A stretch of 64,000 bases of DNA from Archegozetes longisetosus (GCA_018873245.2 JAEMBT020000003.1:2747843-2811842), one strand, 5' to 3'. Counted from the stretch's first letter, positions 51,201 to 64,000 are shown. Numbers and translations are program-made. Notes: generated by a model from the sequence alone, not told the origin.

Positions 51201-54200
51201 TTTAATTAAGTGAGTCTGATCAAGATTACCAGTAGCTACAGTATTATACATTAAATAATATGATTTCTTGCTGGGCGTTGCGATTCTATCCTAGTTCTTC
51301 AGTTGTTTTCGTGTTCTTTATTTAACTGACATCTCCATCAGTTGATTTTTATCACCCTTTTGGCGAAACACACATTATAAACTAATTGAACAGAAGTAGT
51401 GGCTAAAAATATTGTGTGTTTAGTTAAATTTAGTGTGAGCATTTCAGTTAGGATTTGGGTTAAAAAGCGTGTAAAGTGTGTATGCAATTACAGTAATCAT
51501 AGTAATATTGGCGTTGCATTAATAGCAGATATAGGCACAATTGAGCGAAAGCTCATAACACATCTATCATATTCACAGTAACAATCAAGTCATTTCTATA
51601 AAGCCTCATTCAACAATTTTCATTCAATATAAGCCAGACTACGCTTAGTATCGCATTACAGGCTTTAACACTAGCTATCATATGAAAAACTATAAAACGC
51701 TTTAAACGACCAAATTCCCACTGAGACCTAAACATTACTCTCTACGGTATACTATAATGTTTCATAAAAGTTTGGTTCCTTCTTTCAGTCTTTCAGGTTT
51801 TCACTATTCATTAGACTTTTCCCTGTTACACTCATCTGTTTTCATGCAAGTTTACTCCTCAAACATACAATTTTTCAAACATATAAAGAAAAGCAAAAAT
51901 TATTATATCAACGAAAAATAATGAATCAATAGATTTATGAAATTTGAAAATGCGTTTATTCGACCCCTTGTGAGAGTGAAAATATCGAAGCAAAACCCCA
52001 AACAATATTTGCAATAATGAACAGCTAGAAATCAGAATAGGGATCAGATAGTTTTGCAATTGGGAGCAAACGAAGCATATAGTGAAGAGGACACCACATA
52101 ATAATAAAGCCCAATATAATAATAAACTTGACTACATTATGAACCTTTTCCCAACTCTAACCGTAAAGCTAGAAGCAGTGGAGTAGTCATCGTGATCATT
52201 GTGACCGTCCAGTTTTAGGCTTCATATCTTCAGCCTCCGATCCGTGTTTAGTCTCTATAGTAATTGCTGAATGACTCACTGGAAGTGAGTGTAGAAATTG
52301 TGATATGGATGTTCGGCGTCACTTCTGTTTTGATGTAATAACGTTATTACTGATGAGAATCTGAATCGAGATGACTCCACACCAATCAAAATACTCAATC
52401 GAACAGTCATTTCTCATTTCCACCAACTCTATGTTCTGTTAGCTATTTGTGCAACAAGATTAAAGCGCAGAATATTTATTAAGGCATCAGTTTCTATGAC
52501 CTCAATCCATTCGATCAATAGTCGAACAAATGAGACATAAATTTTCAGATTTCTAAATGTTTGACATTATTGAAAAGTGGTATAAATTTTTCGGTCAAAT
52601 GCGATGAAATATTTGATCGGATAGACTATTCGAAGTGGTAGTTCGGGTGCATAAAAGATTATAACTCTCGCTAATACTGTTCATCAATATCTTATTCATC
52701 CTTAGAGCAGTTTTTGGCAAATCCTTTAGGGGTCTCATTGCGAGGGAGAAAACCTATTCTTCGAACAATAATATTAGTTTTATGACGAAAAAAATTTATG
52801 CCACTGGCGAGACATTGATTAGAAGGGCCCGAATGTATAACTTATTTAATTTATGTTAATTACCATCGAATTCCCTAACCACCACCACATTCGCCAACTT
52901 TTTCTGTCACTTTCTGTGCGGTTATTTCGAATCAATGGGAGAGTTATTGAAGCGCATAAACGCTTCACTGCCTATACCGTAATATTATTCTATACGTAAT
53001 GATGACTAACTCTGTCATCGAATTCTTTGCTTAATTTAATGCAATACTTAATCCTTTTTGGTTATGACTGTTATGAGTGCTAATGTAACAAATATATTCA
53101 CTCTGTGCAAATTCATCCAATTTAATAATGTTACTGATATACTGTATCCATAATTAGCTGGTGCATTCTTCTCCTAACTTGCTTTTACCCTGCAATTCAT
53201 TCGTTTAAAAACTTAATTTCTACTTCTCTCATACCTTAACTGTAGAACTGAGTGGTTTTCTTGTTTTTTAACTGTTTCACTTAGTTTAGTGAACAATTGA
53301 ATTTTCGACCATCATTTAAATACTATTTGCAGCAGACTTACTGACGAGATGAGAGATTTTCAGTTAGAGTATATTTCTCGCGAATAGTATTGTTAGGAAT
53401 TACAGTTTTCTTTTATTATTATTAATCAAGATAATTTATGCTTTTTCGCAAAGAGCAGAAATACAATTACCATCTGGTTTAACAAATGTCATAAATAAAT
53501 AAAACAATTATAAACTTTTGTGCCAACATACCAGTTGTTCTAAAAATACATAAATATCATAAAAGCCATTGTCTTAATCGTGTTTGATCTTTAAACAAAA
53601 CCCGAAATGAATTAGCAATTGATGCAAACGCAGCGGCCATTCAAAAACTAATTATTTAACTTGCGATAAATCATTAATCATTTGTCCCGAAAATACCGAG
53701 CCAGCAAATAATCGGCTTATCCACGATCTATACTTATTTAATCTGTTCTTCTTATTCTTCTAGTATGGCATCACGACACGATTGCTATGATGTTACCCGA
53801 ACGTGCTTCTGATGTGGAAGACGCTGACGACGAACTCTACGAAGAAGAAGACTTTCCTTTTCAGGCTAAGTAAGCCAAACCATTGAGTCAAACAAACTTT
53901 TTATTTATTTGCTCTGCTTTTCCGTTTAAATGCATTTTTTAGTTGACGTCCCAAAAACTTTCAAATATATATTTGTTTCCCGTAAAGATATTTAATTTGA
54001 TTCACAAACTTAAAGCAATGCTTGACATGTAACATATTAGTTTTATTGCTGCTATTCTCTGGTTTTTAACCTTTTTCCTGCCACTTTTGACATATTGAGG
54101 GAGTTGTCCACAATTTGCAAAATTTAATCAGATTTGTAATCAAGAATAAAGCTAGACATTAATTGATTTACCGAATCAAAATCTTATCAAATTTCAGAAT

Positions 54201-57200
54201 TACCCAAGTTTGAGATGATCAAAAATTAGATACTTGAAACCTGCTTCTTCAAATTTGATTACTCTTTGAATCTACACATTGTTGTGAATCATGTCAACTG
54301 ACAAGACTTGCTGTATGAGTTCATGTTTATTTGAGGTAACATCAAATGCGATCACTTGTCTCGTCTCGATCGGCAAAATTTAGACCGATTATGACTTGAA
54401 ACCCTAAATTATTGCTACCTTTAAGCAATGCAGGCAGTTTTTTTGAGTTCAACTTTGAAAATTGTTAGAATTTAAAATTCAAGCTGGATCTTCGGTATCT
54501 TTATGTATCAATTGAGACCAGAAGGTAGGCGTAACACAGATTATGAATGCTCTAATGCGTAACTCATTCTATAATTTGTGTGACATTTCACGCAATATTT
54601 ATTATATTCAACTTCTGGTCTGGTGATTAACTTTCTCTTTGAATATATTTTGTCCAATTACTTTACTAGTAAAATAAAAATAAATTAGTTTGTTTCTGAT
54701 TTATGAGATCAGTTCAACAGATTCGACTGATAGGGACGATAAACACAGCGCTTAGAGCCTTTTTCTTATTAGTCATATCTTCATAAGTTCATATTTCTAT
54801 TTGTTTGCAACCATTTCTTTAACACTAATTGTCACACAACTTTATCAAGACACGTTGTTTATTATCAATTTAACATAAATCTTGATTACCCTAATGATTT
54901 TTATAATGAGTTGTGAATAACTTTTCAATTAATTGACTTTGAAAAATCTTTAATTCAGAACAAAACATAATAATTAATAACTTGAAAGCTGAGAAGTCAG
55001 CTAAAGTTACCCAAAGTTACCCAAATTTACTGTCGACTGGCGAGAGTGAGATAGAAATCGATAGAATAAAGCAGTTATTAACTTATCAATAAATCATTTA
55101 TCACGAAAGCGGAAGTAATGAAAGCAATCCATCAATTATTAGATATCAATAGTTTTGTTACTGGAATCAAAACATTATCCCAACTGTTACCCTGAATTGA
55201 AGAGACTCTAAGAGGATATTCTGCTCATATAGTAAGTAGAGTGAGATCTATCAAAACAAGTAATGCTCATCATTACTGATATGACTCTTAGCGCATTACT
55301 TTGAAGCTGTTTGAGTGTCTCTATATTAACATTACTATACTCTCCAGAAAGGACTATACTATTGATATGACAATAAGTGGTGTCTTAGTGGCAAATGATG
55401 TATCGCTGAACATCCCGTCTCTATAAACATTACACAGAAGTGCTGCTAACGAAAAGCTGAAGTCGTAGTAAAAAAATTGGTGATTAATTGAATTAGTTGA
55501 ATAGTTATTATATTTACTAGATTTGCAATTTGGTCGACATAGTTTATCAAAATAAAATTATCACTTAGTATTTGGATCTTATACAAGAATGATGTAATCA
55601 AATGAAGATGAGATGCCATTGGTAACATTTTCATCTAAACTTAATAATAAGAAAGTTGATCCAATAAAAGAGCTACTAATGTAGTAAATGTCAGTGCTGT
55701 GCAGCGCTCTGAAGGAAGTGTTGAGAATCTTATTTGTGGCACATACTCCTCTTTATATATTTGACTTATGAAAAAACATAGGAAAAATTCTAATCTATAT
55801 GCCACTGTCTTCTACACCAGAACCATTACCACCCCTTTTCTCTTTTGGAGTAACATTCGATGCCAGTTATCAAACACAATAAATTATAATCAAGTCTGCA
55901 GTTTGACTCTAATTGAAAATTCTTAACATTCGTTGATTCACTTTTCATGGAGACATACCTACACTATTTTCTCATTAATGTCAACTTATTTTTCTTCATT
56001 TGCTGCATTTCACGAAAATCATGTCCCAGACAGACTTTAAAAATCAACATCTATTTTATTTTAATTCAAGTTTAATGAAATGAGAAAATTTTCAAAATCA
56101 ATTCAGATTTAGATTTGATAGTCTGTTAGTTCATAGAGTTTCGATAGAGTTTTGTTCGAAAGAGAGAAAATTGTGATTTGGTATTTGTCTGCTGCTTAAG
56201 ACACGATCACCATCGTGACGAATGCCATTTAATTTTTGTCTGCTTCTGTACGCTACAAAAGGCATCGGTAGTGATTAAACATGCCATTGAAAGTGATGAA
56301 CGAGACAGAAGGCTAACATAGCGATGATGGCAACTATTTGATTGGTATATTAAATTTTGCGCTACTCTTCAGCTACGCCAGCCCCAAATTAGAGACATTG
56401 TTATAGCAAGGCAAATATGACGGCTAATCGTCAACCTTATTTGTAATAAAGTTTATATCGAATATTTCCTTTCTTATCATATAGTTATGCACCAGACGAG
56501 TGCAATTTTCTGCAATACTATATTTTTGTCGTTAAGCCCTCCGAAATCGTTCATATACAGCTTAAACATATCAAAGTATTGATTAAATAATTCGATTATC
56601 AAATATTTCAGGCGATTGTTCCACGTAACTCTCTGAGAATTGAACTATATTTTGATAAATTGTTCAAATACTTCAGTAATAAAAGTGCAAATAATGAAAA
56701 TTTTATTTTTTCGTTATCCCTTACATTGAGAACAATACCGATGCGTAAAGCCCCCTACAGGTCATAATAAAGTCATCACATTTGATCTATTAGATACACA
56801 TTGCATCCGACATAGACTGATGAGAGTTGTGAACACTCCAAACATACTCGTCCAGGCATATTCTTTACTTTTTACTTCATTTTTCTTATTTTATTCCTTT
56901 TGCAAGGATTAGCTCTTTTAAGATGTTTGCGAAGGTTTGAGAGAATCTGCACGCAATCTAACGCTCATAACCTAATGGTTTAGCAGAGCCTGAGCCGAAA
57001 ACTTATTTTACTCATATTTGTGCTGTTTTCTCTTCTTTAGGGAGATTCCAACAACAGAACAGAGCATATCCGTAGTTAGCAATCCATCATTGGGATCAGC
57101 AAATGACGTAACACCTGCTTCACCTTCACCATCAACTTCAGTTAAAGATAAAGGTAGCAGCGATGGTATGCAAAATAAGTGCCATTTATTTATTTTTTGC

Positions 57201-60200
57201 ATGACTGTGGAATTAACACGAGAAATGTGCATAACTGTATCACTTTAGCACGAGATAAAGACAATTTTCTTACTTTTGTTGTGCCTACAACAGCGTTTCA
57301 GTACTACAATCATCAAAATATAATGCAATCTACTCAACACAAATTATACTAAATATTCCGTTCAGCCTTAGTCTACCATTAAGTTTAACTCAAACACAAA
57401 CATTTATCGCGAGTCAATCCATATCTGACTGATTTATTAATTATATTTTTGTACGATTTTATGCTGAAAATAAGATAATCTAATAATCGAGGAATTGATA
57501 ATTTTTCATTCTAAGCAGGAGTCGCATTTTAGGAAATTTAAGCTTTTATTCGCACTCGATCGATAATTATTGAGAACCTAAATACTTTAATCTTTAGGTT
57601 TTTCTAGTCTACTATTCAATTTATTTGCTGTCTTTCAACGAAAAAATTATTTACTAAAAAGTGAATTTTAAAGTTCATGAATTATGCATAAAAGGATAAT
57701 AAACTTGACTTTAGTTACATTAATACTGCATATGTATTACTTCTGAAGAACGAAAAATTCCCTATAATTGCTTTTTAGCTTCTCAGTGTTTATTAGCTTT
57801 CATAAGTTATTCAGATTTTGATCAAATACTACTCAAACTAACTACTATTACGTCAAGGCAAAAGTTATTGAGCGGAAACACATTTGAATATTTGATTTTT
57901 ACGGTTTTACATTATTTTGAAGTTTAGTTTTACGCACAACAAAACAATAAATAAGGAAAAAGTTGTGACAAATAAATCTTAAAAAGAGTCTGATTATCTT
58001 GGTTTGTCTTCAGGTGCTTTTCTCAAGATAGAGCGCAATCTAATAAATCTGACTAAAGAAACAAACGAAAACGTACGCATGAAATGTGAGTTTCGTGGTC
58101 ATCCTCTGCCAACTATCAGATGGTTTAAGAACGAGGCGCCTCTGGAGCAGGAAAAGGGAAAGATTCAGATTAAGCAAAATATATTGACCGCAGGCAAAGT
58201 TAGGTCTCGTTTATTAATTAATCAACTCGACACACACGACACGGGATATTATAAATGCGAGGCCAGTAATATTGCAACTACACTAGAAACTATTGGTGTG
58301 CTTATAGTTCGTGCAGGTATTGTAAAGTAATTGAAGGTAGAGAACAATGTTATTTCATATATATCTGGTATTATTGTGTACTTTAGGCCATATTCATCCA
58401 CCGAGTGCACCAATACCATTACCTGATTATGCGCCAATGTTTCCTCACTTCCCAGCATTAGGCGGCAGGTAAGCCATCGCATCCATTAACTATTTATCCT
58501 GGCTCTATTTGCAATCAACTTAATATAATTACTTGTATTGAGCGCTGTTTTACTTTTACATTCATATAATTAAGTGCAATCGATATCTGACTCCAATACA
58601 CAATCAATTGTCTTTACATCTGTTTTTACGCCATGTTATCGTGTACTTTCATTCTAATTATTCAAGTAATAGCTGCCATTTTGCAAAATTGAATCCACTC
58701 ATCACTAGTTTCTTACTAACAAAATTATTTCAACAAACTCTTCAGTTGATCAATAGTTAAGAATAAGCATAAAATAAGAGGCTTTAGAAGAGAAAGCTTA
58801 ATTGATTGCTTTGAAAAATATTTATCATTCCTATTATGCTTGTTTGAAAAATCTTTTGTCCAAAGTGTTATTTACTTAAGACGTTAGAATCTAATTATAT
58901 TATTCTCCACGAAATTTCTTGCTTTTGAACTAGAATTAGTTTTAGACCTTTTTTCTTTGACTTCTACGCGTTCATTGAATACTTTGAGATTTAAGAGAAA
59001 TAACCATTTTCTCAGTAAAGTTTTTTTGCCTAAAGAGAAAATTTCATTCAATTTACAACAATCAAATTTGAGCTCATGATTGCACGAACAAGTTGTGAAT
59101 GGAGTATTTTTTATAGTTATAAGGATAAGATTGAGTAACTTATTTACTTCTTTTCAAAGAGCAATATGCGAGTCAATTTCAAATAAAATTCATACGTTCA
59201 ACAACAATAAACTTAAGTATATGGTTGGCTCAAAAAGTATCATTAGTAATATTAGTAGTTTTCAAACTAAATTGCTTTGTTCTTTGTATGAATTCAATAA
59301 AATCCTATCATAATAGTATTCAACTTATTATACTAGACTCAACTCTATAATTATGCAATAGATTTGATAGCATGAGAGGCCGTCACATCGTTTGCGGTGT
59401 ATAATTAAGGAAAGCATACATAAACTTATCGTTCATTAAATTGTTTTGAAAAAACAATGATAAAAACCGAATATAATAAGTGTGTAGGGGTTAGTGTGCG
59501 TTCGCCTTCAGCGTACTTAGGTGGCGATCAATGCAAATAATCTGTTTGCCAAAAAATTCTTTAGCCACTGAACAAATTGAAAAGCAAACAATTGCAACGC
59601 ATTGTAAACCTCACAATCTGAGGTGAGGTTCAGGTATTAATGAGATAGTGATCCTGATGGCATGATTTTTTACTTAAAATAATGAAGAAAAGGAATTGAG
59701 ATTTGTTATTCTGTGGCAAGTAATTGATGCCAGAAACGCTAGCTTTTGGCCTCCCTTTTCGCCTAGTTTTACATTTACTAAAGGGAAAGGTATTGTTGGC
59801 TTAACCTAACATATACTTAGGCGTCAATATAATATCAATAATGATGGGTTGCGTCAAATGTTTCATATGAATTTGTGGCACTTAAGATCTAACGTTTTAA
59901 CAAAAATAAAGTAAAATAAAGTAAAATAAAGTAAAATAAAGTGACACACGATTGCAAATTCACTTAAAATGCCAACAAACATCATATGTTTAAATTGGAT
60001 TATTTTAATATGAATATTCTTTTCACTAATATAACTATTATTACTGTAACTGAAAATATAATATATAACTGAGACCTTTATTACTTTTAATATGATGCCT
60101 AATATGTGAATTTGGTTTCCAAATATAATCTAATGCTTTTGAGAGAAAGCATTACACCAAATCATAAGTAGATCGTCTCTTATATAGTCTTCTGCTATTA

Positions 60201-63200
60201 AATACGATACAGTCATCTCCCTTTGCGGGAATTCATATCAAATTTTTTTAGAGTACTTTTCACTGTTTCAATCATTTTAAAAGTAAAAAACTTGGCTAAT
60301 AATAGCCTTTTTATAAAAAGTGAACTAAAGAAAACGCTTTTTATAAAGTTTAGGAACAAAACTTACATAAAATCATAGTAAATATAGAACAACTTAGGCA
60401 ATAAGTTGATGATTAAAAAATGATTTTTTGCTGATATCAAGTTTGGACTGTAATAATAAAAAAAGCTGTGGTACATCATCTTCAAGAAAATGTAATGACA
60501 GAAATTGGGCGTATATGAGAATGTGTTTGTGTGGATAACACGATGTGATGTGTGTTGTAGCGCAATCTGAGCCCATCTTTTCATATAGCTTTATGAAAAG
60601 TGAATCCATTAGCTATACAGATATGTTCTTAGTTTTGTTGAAAATCATTTAGAAAATAGTCGTTCTCCAAACATGACTTTTAGAAACACATCGCTTGTCA
60701 GTAATATATTATTTGCTCTGTTATTCTAACGTTTCTTTCGGCCAATTGTTTCTGTGTTATTAAGAAATTTTTGTTGCTTGGCAAAAATATTAGTTTCTTA
60801 TTCTTTGGAAATGTTCCTATAAGATAGAGAAGAAAAGTTTTGAAAAGTTGCCCAAAAATTGATTGATTATGTCTTCAATAATAAATCAATCATTATTAAT
60901 AATTGATAGATATAGAAAAAATCATGGTTTCTCAGTTTTTCAGATAACAACTTAGATATGGTTAGCTATTAATCATCATTCGATGTGATGTGAATACATT
61001 TTTTGAAAAAATATATTTAAATATGAGCTTTAATGGTAATTAATTGAACGTTTTTAAGGTCATAATTTTTACTTTTGAGTTAGATATGAATTTTTCAAAT
61101 CTGAAATTTAGTTCTCAACAAATATCAGCTGAAATGACCGATCTTAAAACTCGATTGAGCCCACACTACGTGATCCGATTTAAGCACTTTCATTTTTTTA
61201 ATCAAATATTAGTAATAAAATCTTTTTGCGAGATTGTCTGAATGCATGTCAAAAATAAAGATGGAATTTATGATCATCTCTAATGATTAAAAAATTATAA
61301 TGTGTAGAAATTTTGGCAAAGCATTAGCAGGGAAAGACTTCGGGTCATGAGCTTTCAGTTTACATAACAAGATGAGTCTGATGTGTGGGTTAGATTGACC
61401 TCTAAAATCGGTTACTTCGGCAATTTTTTGAAGATTTTGGGTGAGACTTCATTTAATCCTCGAAAGTTCTTTAAAATTCAATTATCGGAATAAAATGATA
61501 ATTTTTCTCCCAAACTTTGTTGTTTAAATGAAAAATAACACTGAGAACATGATAAAATGATGGTCTTACTTCAATAAAGTTGAAACAACAAAAAACATCA
61601 AAATGCAATAAATGAGAATTTAAGGTACTTTCTCTCCGAACAAAAAAAATTCAATTTTCGAAACTAATAAAATAAAAATGCTTGCAGGTTATTAGCATTA
61701 GAATAAGGAGTTATCAGAATTTATAAACTTCGTAATAAAGCTTTCCGTTGAATTGATCGTCAAAATGGATTTGCATTAGTCGAAAACTTTTATGTACTTA
61801 ACACATACACACTCGGAGCAGACAATATGCGGCACTTTTATTGAAAGTATTTCTCTGTCTCACTTATTATTTACTTGGAGTCACTTCAGCTCTCTGTCAA
61901 CTAAAATCAATGATAGAGAAAACTTAGTTATGGGGATGAGTTCATCTATCATTCTCTATTATTCAGACATTGATTTCCCTACATTTTAGACCCCTTCACT
62001 ACAGAGCCCTTCAAAAGAATTGAGAGGAATCGGTACAAGATGTGAGATGTGTCAGCTTGAGAGCAGCTCAAATCGATGACAATTGCACTCTCTCCTATGT
62101 CTCTCTCCTGTGTCTCTCTCATCTCTACTATTGTAAACCACTATTGACATTGACAGTGATGTCTTATGGTGATGGCATCCCCTCAATAGCCCATTGAATC
62201 GCAATTCACACTCTCGCTCCCTATTAGTTGCCCATCAAGAGCTGTACAACTATTTAATTGAACTAATCATTAATGTAGAAAAACATCAGTTTTATATTAG
62301 AGAGAAATTCATTATCTATTTGTCTGCAATTGAAGTATGAGTTTTCTCCTAATCAAATTAATTGTCAAATTGAAAGTATGCTTACTTTCAAATCACAACC
62401 AGTTTAGTCTGCTTTTCAAATAATTATTATAATAATTGGATGCAAATATATTTTTCAGCATAAGTCAACTTTAATTTTAGTCAATTAGACTATTTTGACT
62501 GTCTCTCAATTAGTAAAGCTTGTGAGCTATAGTCACAAATTAATGATGCCTTCAATTGAGCGAATGAGTCAAAATAATTAATTAGAATCATTTTTACAAC
62601 AATCGCAGTCCTCGAGTTCATTGAACCAGAACCGATTCTAGACGGTAGCCAAACATTAGGTAAGGCATTGAAATTTTTGCAATTATATCAAATGCAGTTT
62701 ATTGGGAAAAAGTTATTTTCTTTAGCGCATCACTTATTAATATCTAATTTATTTACAAAACAGATTAAGCGTAACTCGTTAATTGAAGCCTTAATCCACT
62801 TTTAGCCCTATGTATACAAACCTAACAGCAAACATTGACTGCATTTTAGATACATATTATAAACCAATATTCTTGGGGAGAGATAGTAAATAATATCTTT
62901 AATGGTATTTTGTGTCACATTTTATATATTAAAATATTGCAATACTTTTAACCTCCTCTCCCAAAAAGTCAATATAGTTTCTGACGCGTGTCCTTAAATT
63001 GACTTTTTCTTCTTAAGAGACCAAAGTTTTGCGACTAAAAGGTATTTGAATTCTATATTTTCTGTATCTTTCTCTTTAGTGAAACCCTTGAGGTGTAACT
63101 CAAAAGTGCATTGCAGTCGTCGTGAGTCTAGAGATAAAGCTTGACATTATTGATCAATTCGTTTAAACATAATCTACAATTTTCGGTTCGTATAAAAAAT

Positions 63201-64000
63201 AAGTTAATCTATAATTCATAGGTCGTCAAATTGTTCTCTTAATAACCAATATGAGAGTGTTACCAAGTAACTAGCCTAGACTGTACTTTTAGAAGTCAAT
63301 TTTGTTGATAGCTTAGACCACCACTTAAAATGATAGCATTTTCTGTTTCGGCTCACCTTTTCAGCAAAAGAAGAAGACAAACTTTTTTTAGTTTAAGTTC
63401 AATTCCTTATTGATCTAACGAATTGCTTTCCAACTCAAAAAGATTAACTCAAACTCTGAGACTGAGTATCAGTAGAATTTCAGAAGTATTTGTCTCTCTT
63501 CCTTCTCTGTTACAGTCTATCAGTTTGTTGTTTATTTGAAGTTTTGAAGGCATCAAAATTGAGTAACATCTTGACGTTTTTTGATCTTTCTTTGTTACTT
63601 GAAGTCGAGTGAGCCCTTGCAAATTTGTATATAACTTGCTATCATGTGAAACATCAAAATTTCTGTCAACTTGTGACATTCACAACGCTCGAGCTCTCAT
63701 TTTTCTCCCCATCAAACCTACAAATATGACAACAATTTCTAACAAATATTCTTCAGCAAAGGTTTCCGAAACAGATTCAAGCAAAGCAAATAAATTGATC
63801 GTTAAAAAAAGTTTTATATGAAGAATGCTTTGAATGAGAACGTTATTCAATTTTAAGATTTCGTTATAAAACGATAACTTAGTAACCAAGTTATTAAAGT
63901 TTTGCAGTCAACTTCATTAAGTATTTTTATTAAAATGAAACCTTTATTTCTCTTGATAGTGTAAAAGACACACTTCTTAAGGAGAAGTTTTATGAAATAA
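34827..64000 (+). CDS. Ror: Ror family receptor tyrosine kinase, 5' part (gene runs off the right edge)
   Basis: Ror receptors are single-pass surface proteins that bind Wnt ligands (Wnt5a in vertebrates) and act in cell polarity, migration and neural development. Their order is signal peptide, Ig, Frizzled cysteine-rich domain, kringle, transmembrane segment, kinase. Exons seen: 34827-34998, 53764-53869, 57041-57165, 58014-58316, 58387-58468. All are GT-AG and phase-consistent, giving 262 residues plus two bases. Residues 14-32 form the signal peptide; 58-134 are an acidic then Ser/Pro/Thr-rich linker; 135-235 the Ig domain. The call rests on the Ig domain: LPTIRWFKNEAPLEQE and LDTHDTGYYKCEASN match human ROR1 PPTIRWFKNDAPVVQE and LDTTDTGYFQCVATN. 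Frizzled, kringle and kinase exons were not found in the last 5.5 kb and should lie downstream. Drosophila Ror lacks the Ig domain, so this is the fuller form. Another Ig-bearing receptor is possible but less likely. Confidence 0.83.
37363..37408. repeat. (GA)n microsatellite in Ror intron 1
   Basis: About 23 perfect GA units on the + strand, preceded by a looser GAGA-rich stretch. It creates the artefactual Arg-Glu repeat frame at 37342-37569. Confidence 0.97.
42234..42262. repeat. (GA)n microsatellite in Ror intron 1
   Basis: About 14 perfect GA units on the + strand. Confidence 0.96.
45158..45176. repeat. Short (GA)n microsatellite in Ror intron 1
   Basis: About eight GA units in a locally less AT-rich patch (45.16-45.6 kb). 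Confidence 0.9.
47310..47410 (+). repeat. Possible dispersed repeat family B, copy 3
   Basis: ACTTTATTAATGGGAAAAAA, then ATTATTCGATCGAAAGCTTA and AGAGACAA align with the copy at 33.6 kb if a ~12-bp deletion is allowed. Weaker than the other two copies. Confidence 0.4.
53764..53869 (+). CDS. Ror: Ror exon 2 (acidic linker)
   Basis: Acceptor TTCTTCTAG, donor GTAAGC at 53870; phase 1 in, phase 2 out. It encodes WHHDTIAMMLPERASDVEDA followed by DDELYEEEDFPFQA, a strongly acidic low-complexity linker. The phase fits both neighbours. Identification rests on splice sites, frame and composition rather than homology. Confidence 0.72.
53870..57040 (+). other. Ror intron 2 (3.2 kb)
   Basis: AT-rich intron with acceptor TTCTTTAG. 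No nested gene or clear repeat seen. Confidence 0.7.
57041..57165 (+). CDS. Ror: Ror exon 3 (Ser/Pro/Thr linker)
   Basis: Phase 2 in, phase 1 out, donor GTATGC at 57166. It encodes KEIPTTEQSISVVSNPSLGS then ANDVTPASPSPSTSVKDK and GSSDG. The composition suits an extracellular, possibly O-glycosylated stalk before the Ig domain. Confidence 0.75.
57166..58013 (+). other. Ror intron 3 (848 bp)
   Basis: AT-rich intron ending TTGTCTTCAG. Nothing else recognised. Confidence 0.8.
58014..58316 (+). CDS. Ror: Ror exon 4 (Ig-like domain)
   Basis: A phase 1-1 exon of 303 nt holding one complete I-set/C2-type Ig domain, the classical exon-domain match. Landmarks in the predicted protein: C159 in VRMKCEFRG, W171 in TIRWFKN, and C216 in the D-x-G-x-Y-x-C motif DTGYYKC. 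C159-C216 should form the domain disulfide. Donor GTATTG at 58317. The WFKNEAP and LDTHDTGYY blocks are the main evidence for the Ror family. Confidence 0.95.
58387..58468 (+). CDS. Ror: Ror exon 5 (Pro-rich linker after Ig)
   Basis: After a 70-bp intron with acceptor ACTTTAG. It encodes GHIHPPSAPIPLPDYAPMFP then HFPALGG, and ends phase 2 at a strong GTAAGC donor (58469). In ROR1 a Pro-rich linker likewise follows the Ig domain before the Frizzled domain. Confidence 0.82.
59903..59942. repeat. AAAATAAAGT x4 minisatellite
   Basis: Four perfect tandem copies of a 10-bp unit, ended by GACACACG. Intronic, with no evident function. Confidence 0.95.
62609..62659 (+). other. Candidate 51-nt cassette exon
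   Basis: Bounded by AATCGCAG and a strong GTAAGG donor. Joined to the Ig exon in phase 1 it reads VLEFIEPEPILDGSQTL and leaves phase 1 again. Joined to the 58387 exon (phase 2) it meets a TGA after four codons. It could be an alternative exon used instead of exon 5, or chance. Confidence 0.25.

Larger units (their letters stand above)
34999..53763 (+). other. Ror intron 1 (18.8 kb)
   Basis: A long first intron with no other convincing gene. It holds three GA microsatellites and a weak repeat copy. Open frames of 60-112 codons (for example 38262-38600 and 42914-43171) are within the range expected by chance and have no recognisable domain. Long first introns of developmental receptor genes often carry enhancers; none can be pinpointed here. 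Confidence 0.7.
58469..64000 (+). other. Ror intron 5, open to the right edge
   Basis: No Frizzled-type cysteine-rich exon was found. A 51-nt candidate exon and a 10-bp tandem repeat are listed separately. 62.09-62.14 kb is CT-rich. Remaining open frames are chance-sized. Confidence 0.6.

Noticed and set aside
1..64000. CRISPR arrays, operons and bacterial-type signals
   Set aside because: The window is spliced eukaryotic DNA; no regularly spaced repeats or ribosome-binding-site organisation are present.

Overview
The window is animal nuclear DNA: AT-rich, two multi-exon protein genes with GT-AG introns, 5S rRNA genes, MITE-like elements and GA/CT microsatellites. Both proteins are metazoan (nucleoporin Nup160 and a Ror-type receptor with an Ig domain). 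The short Nup160 introns, GA-rich microsatellites and Ig-bearing Ror suggest an arthropod-grade invertebrate, possibly a mite or other chelicerate. That placement is inference. All homology calls are by eye from remembered family sequences; no search was run.

Layout. 1-7.45 kb is non-coding, with a CT microsatellite and one copy of a ~230-bp inverted-repeat element. 7.45-7.87 kb holds a decayed, intron-retaining duplicate of the second and third Nup160 exons. 8.76-16.40 kb is the functional Nup160 gene on the + strand: 13 exons and about 1414 residues as modelled, close to the family norm of about 1400-1440. A second element copy lies in its ninth intron. 18.55-19.13 kb holds two 5S rRNA genes in divergent inverted orientation, separated by a 331-bp spacer that contains a ~115-bp tandem repeat. 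19.1-34.1 kb is a gene-poor stretch with a pogo/Tigger-like MITE, the third inverted-repeat element and copies of another dispersed repeat.

34.1-64 kb is the 5' part of a Ror family receptor gene on the + strand: signal-peptide exon, 18.8-kb first intron, acidic linker exon, Ser/Pro/Thr linker exon, Ig-domain exon and a Pro-rich linker exon. The expected Frizzled, kringle, transmembrane and kinase exons were not found and presumably lie beyond the right edge.

The two protein genes are functionally unrelated (nuclear pore scaffold; Wnt-type cell-surface signalling) and each appears to be a stand-alone transcription unit. Most other open frames of 60-110 codons are what chance gives at this base composition and were not called. 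I did not find a convincing new biological system. The most distinctive observations are the inverted 5S pair with a 1-nt difference in the internal promoter, the partial tandem duplication of Nup160, and the MITE family.
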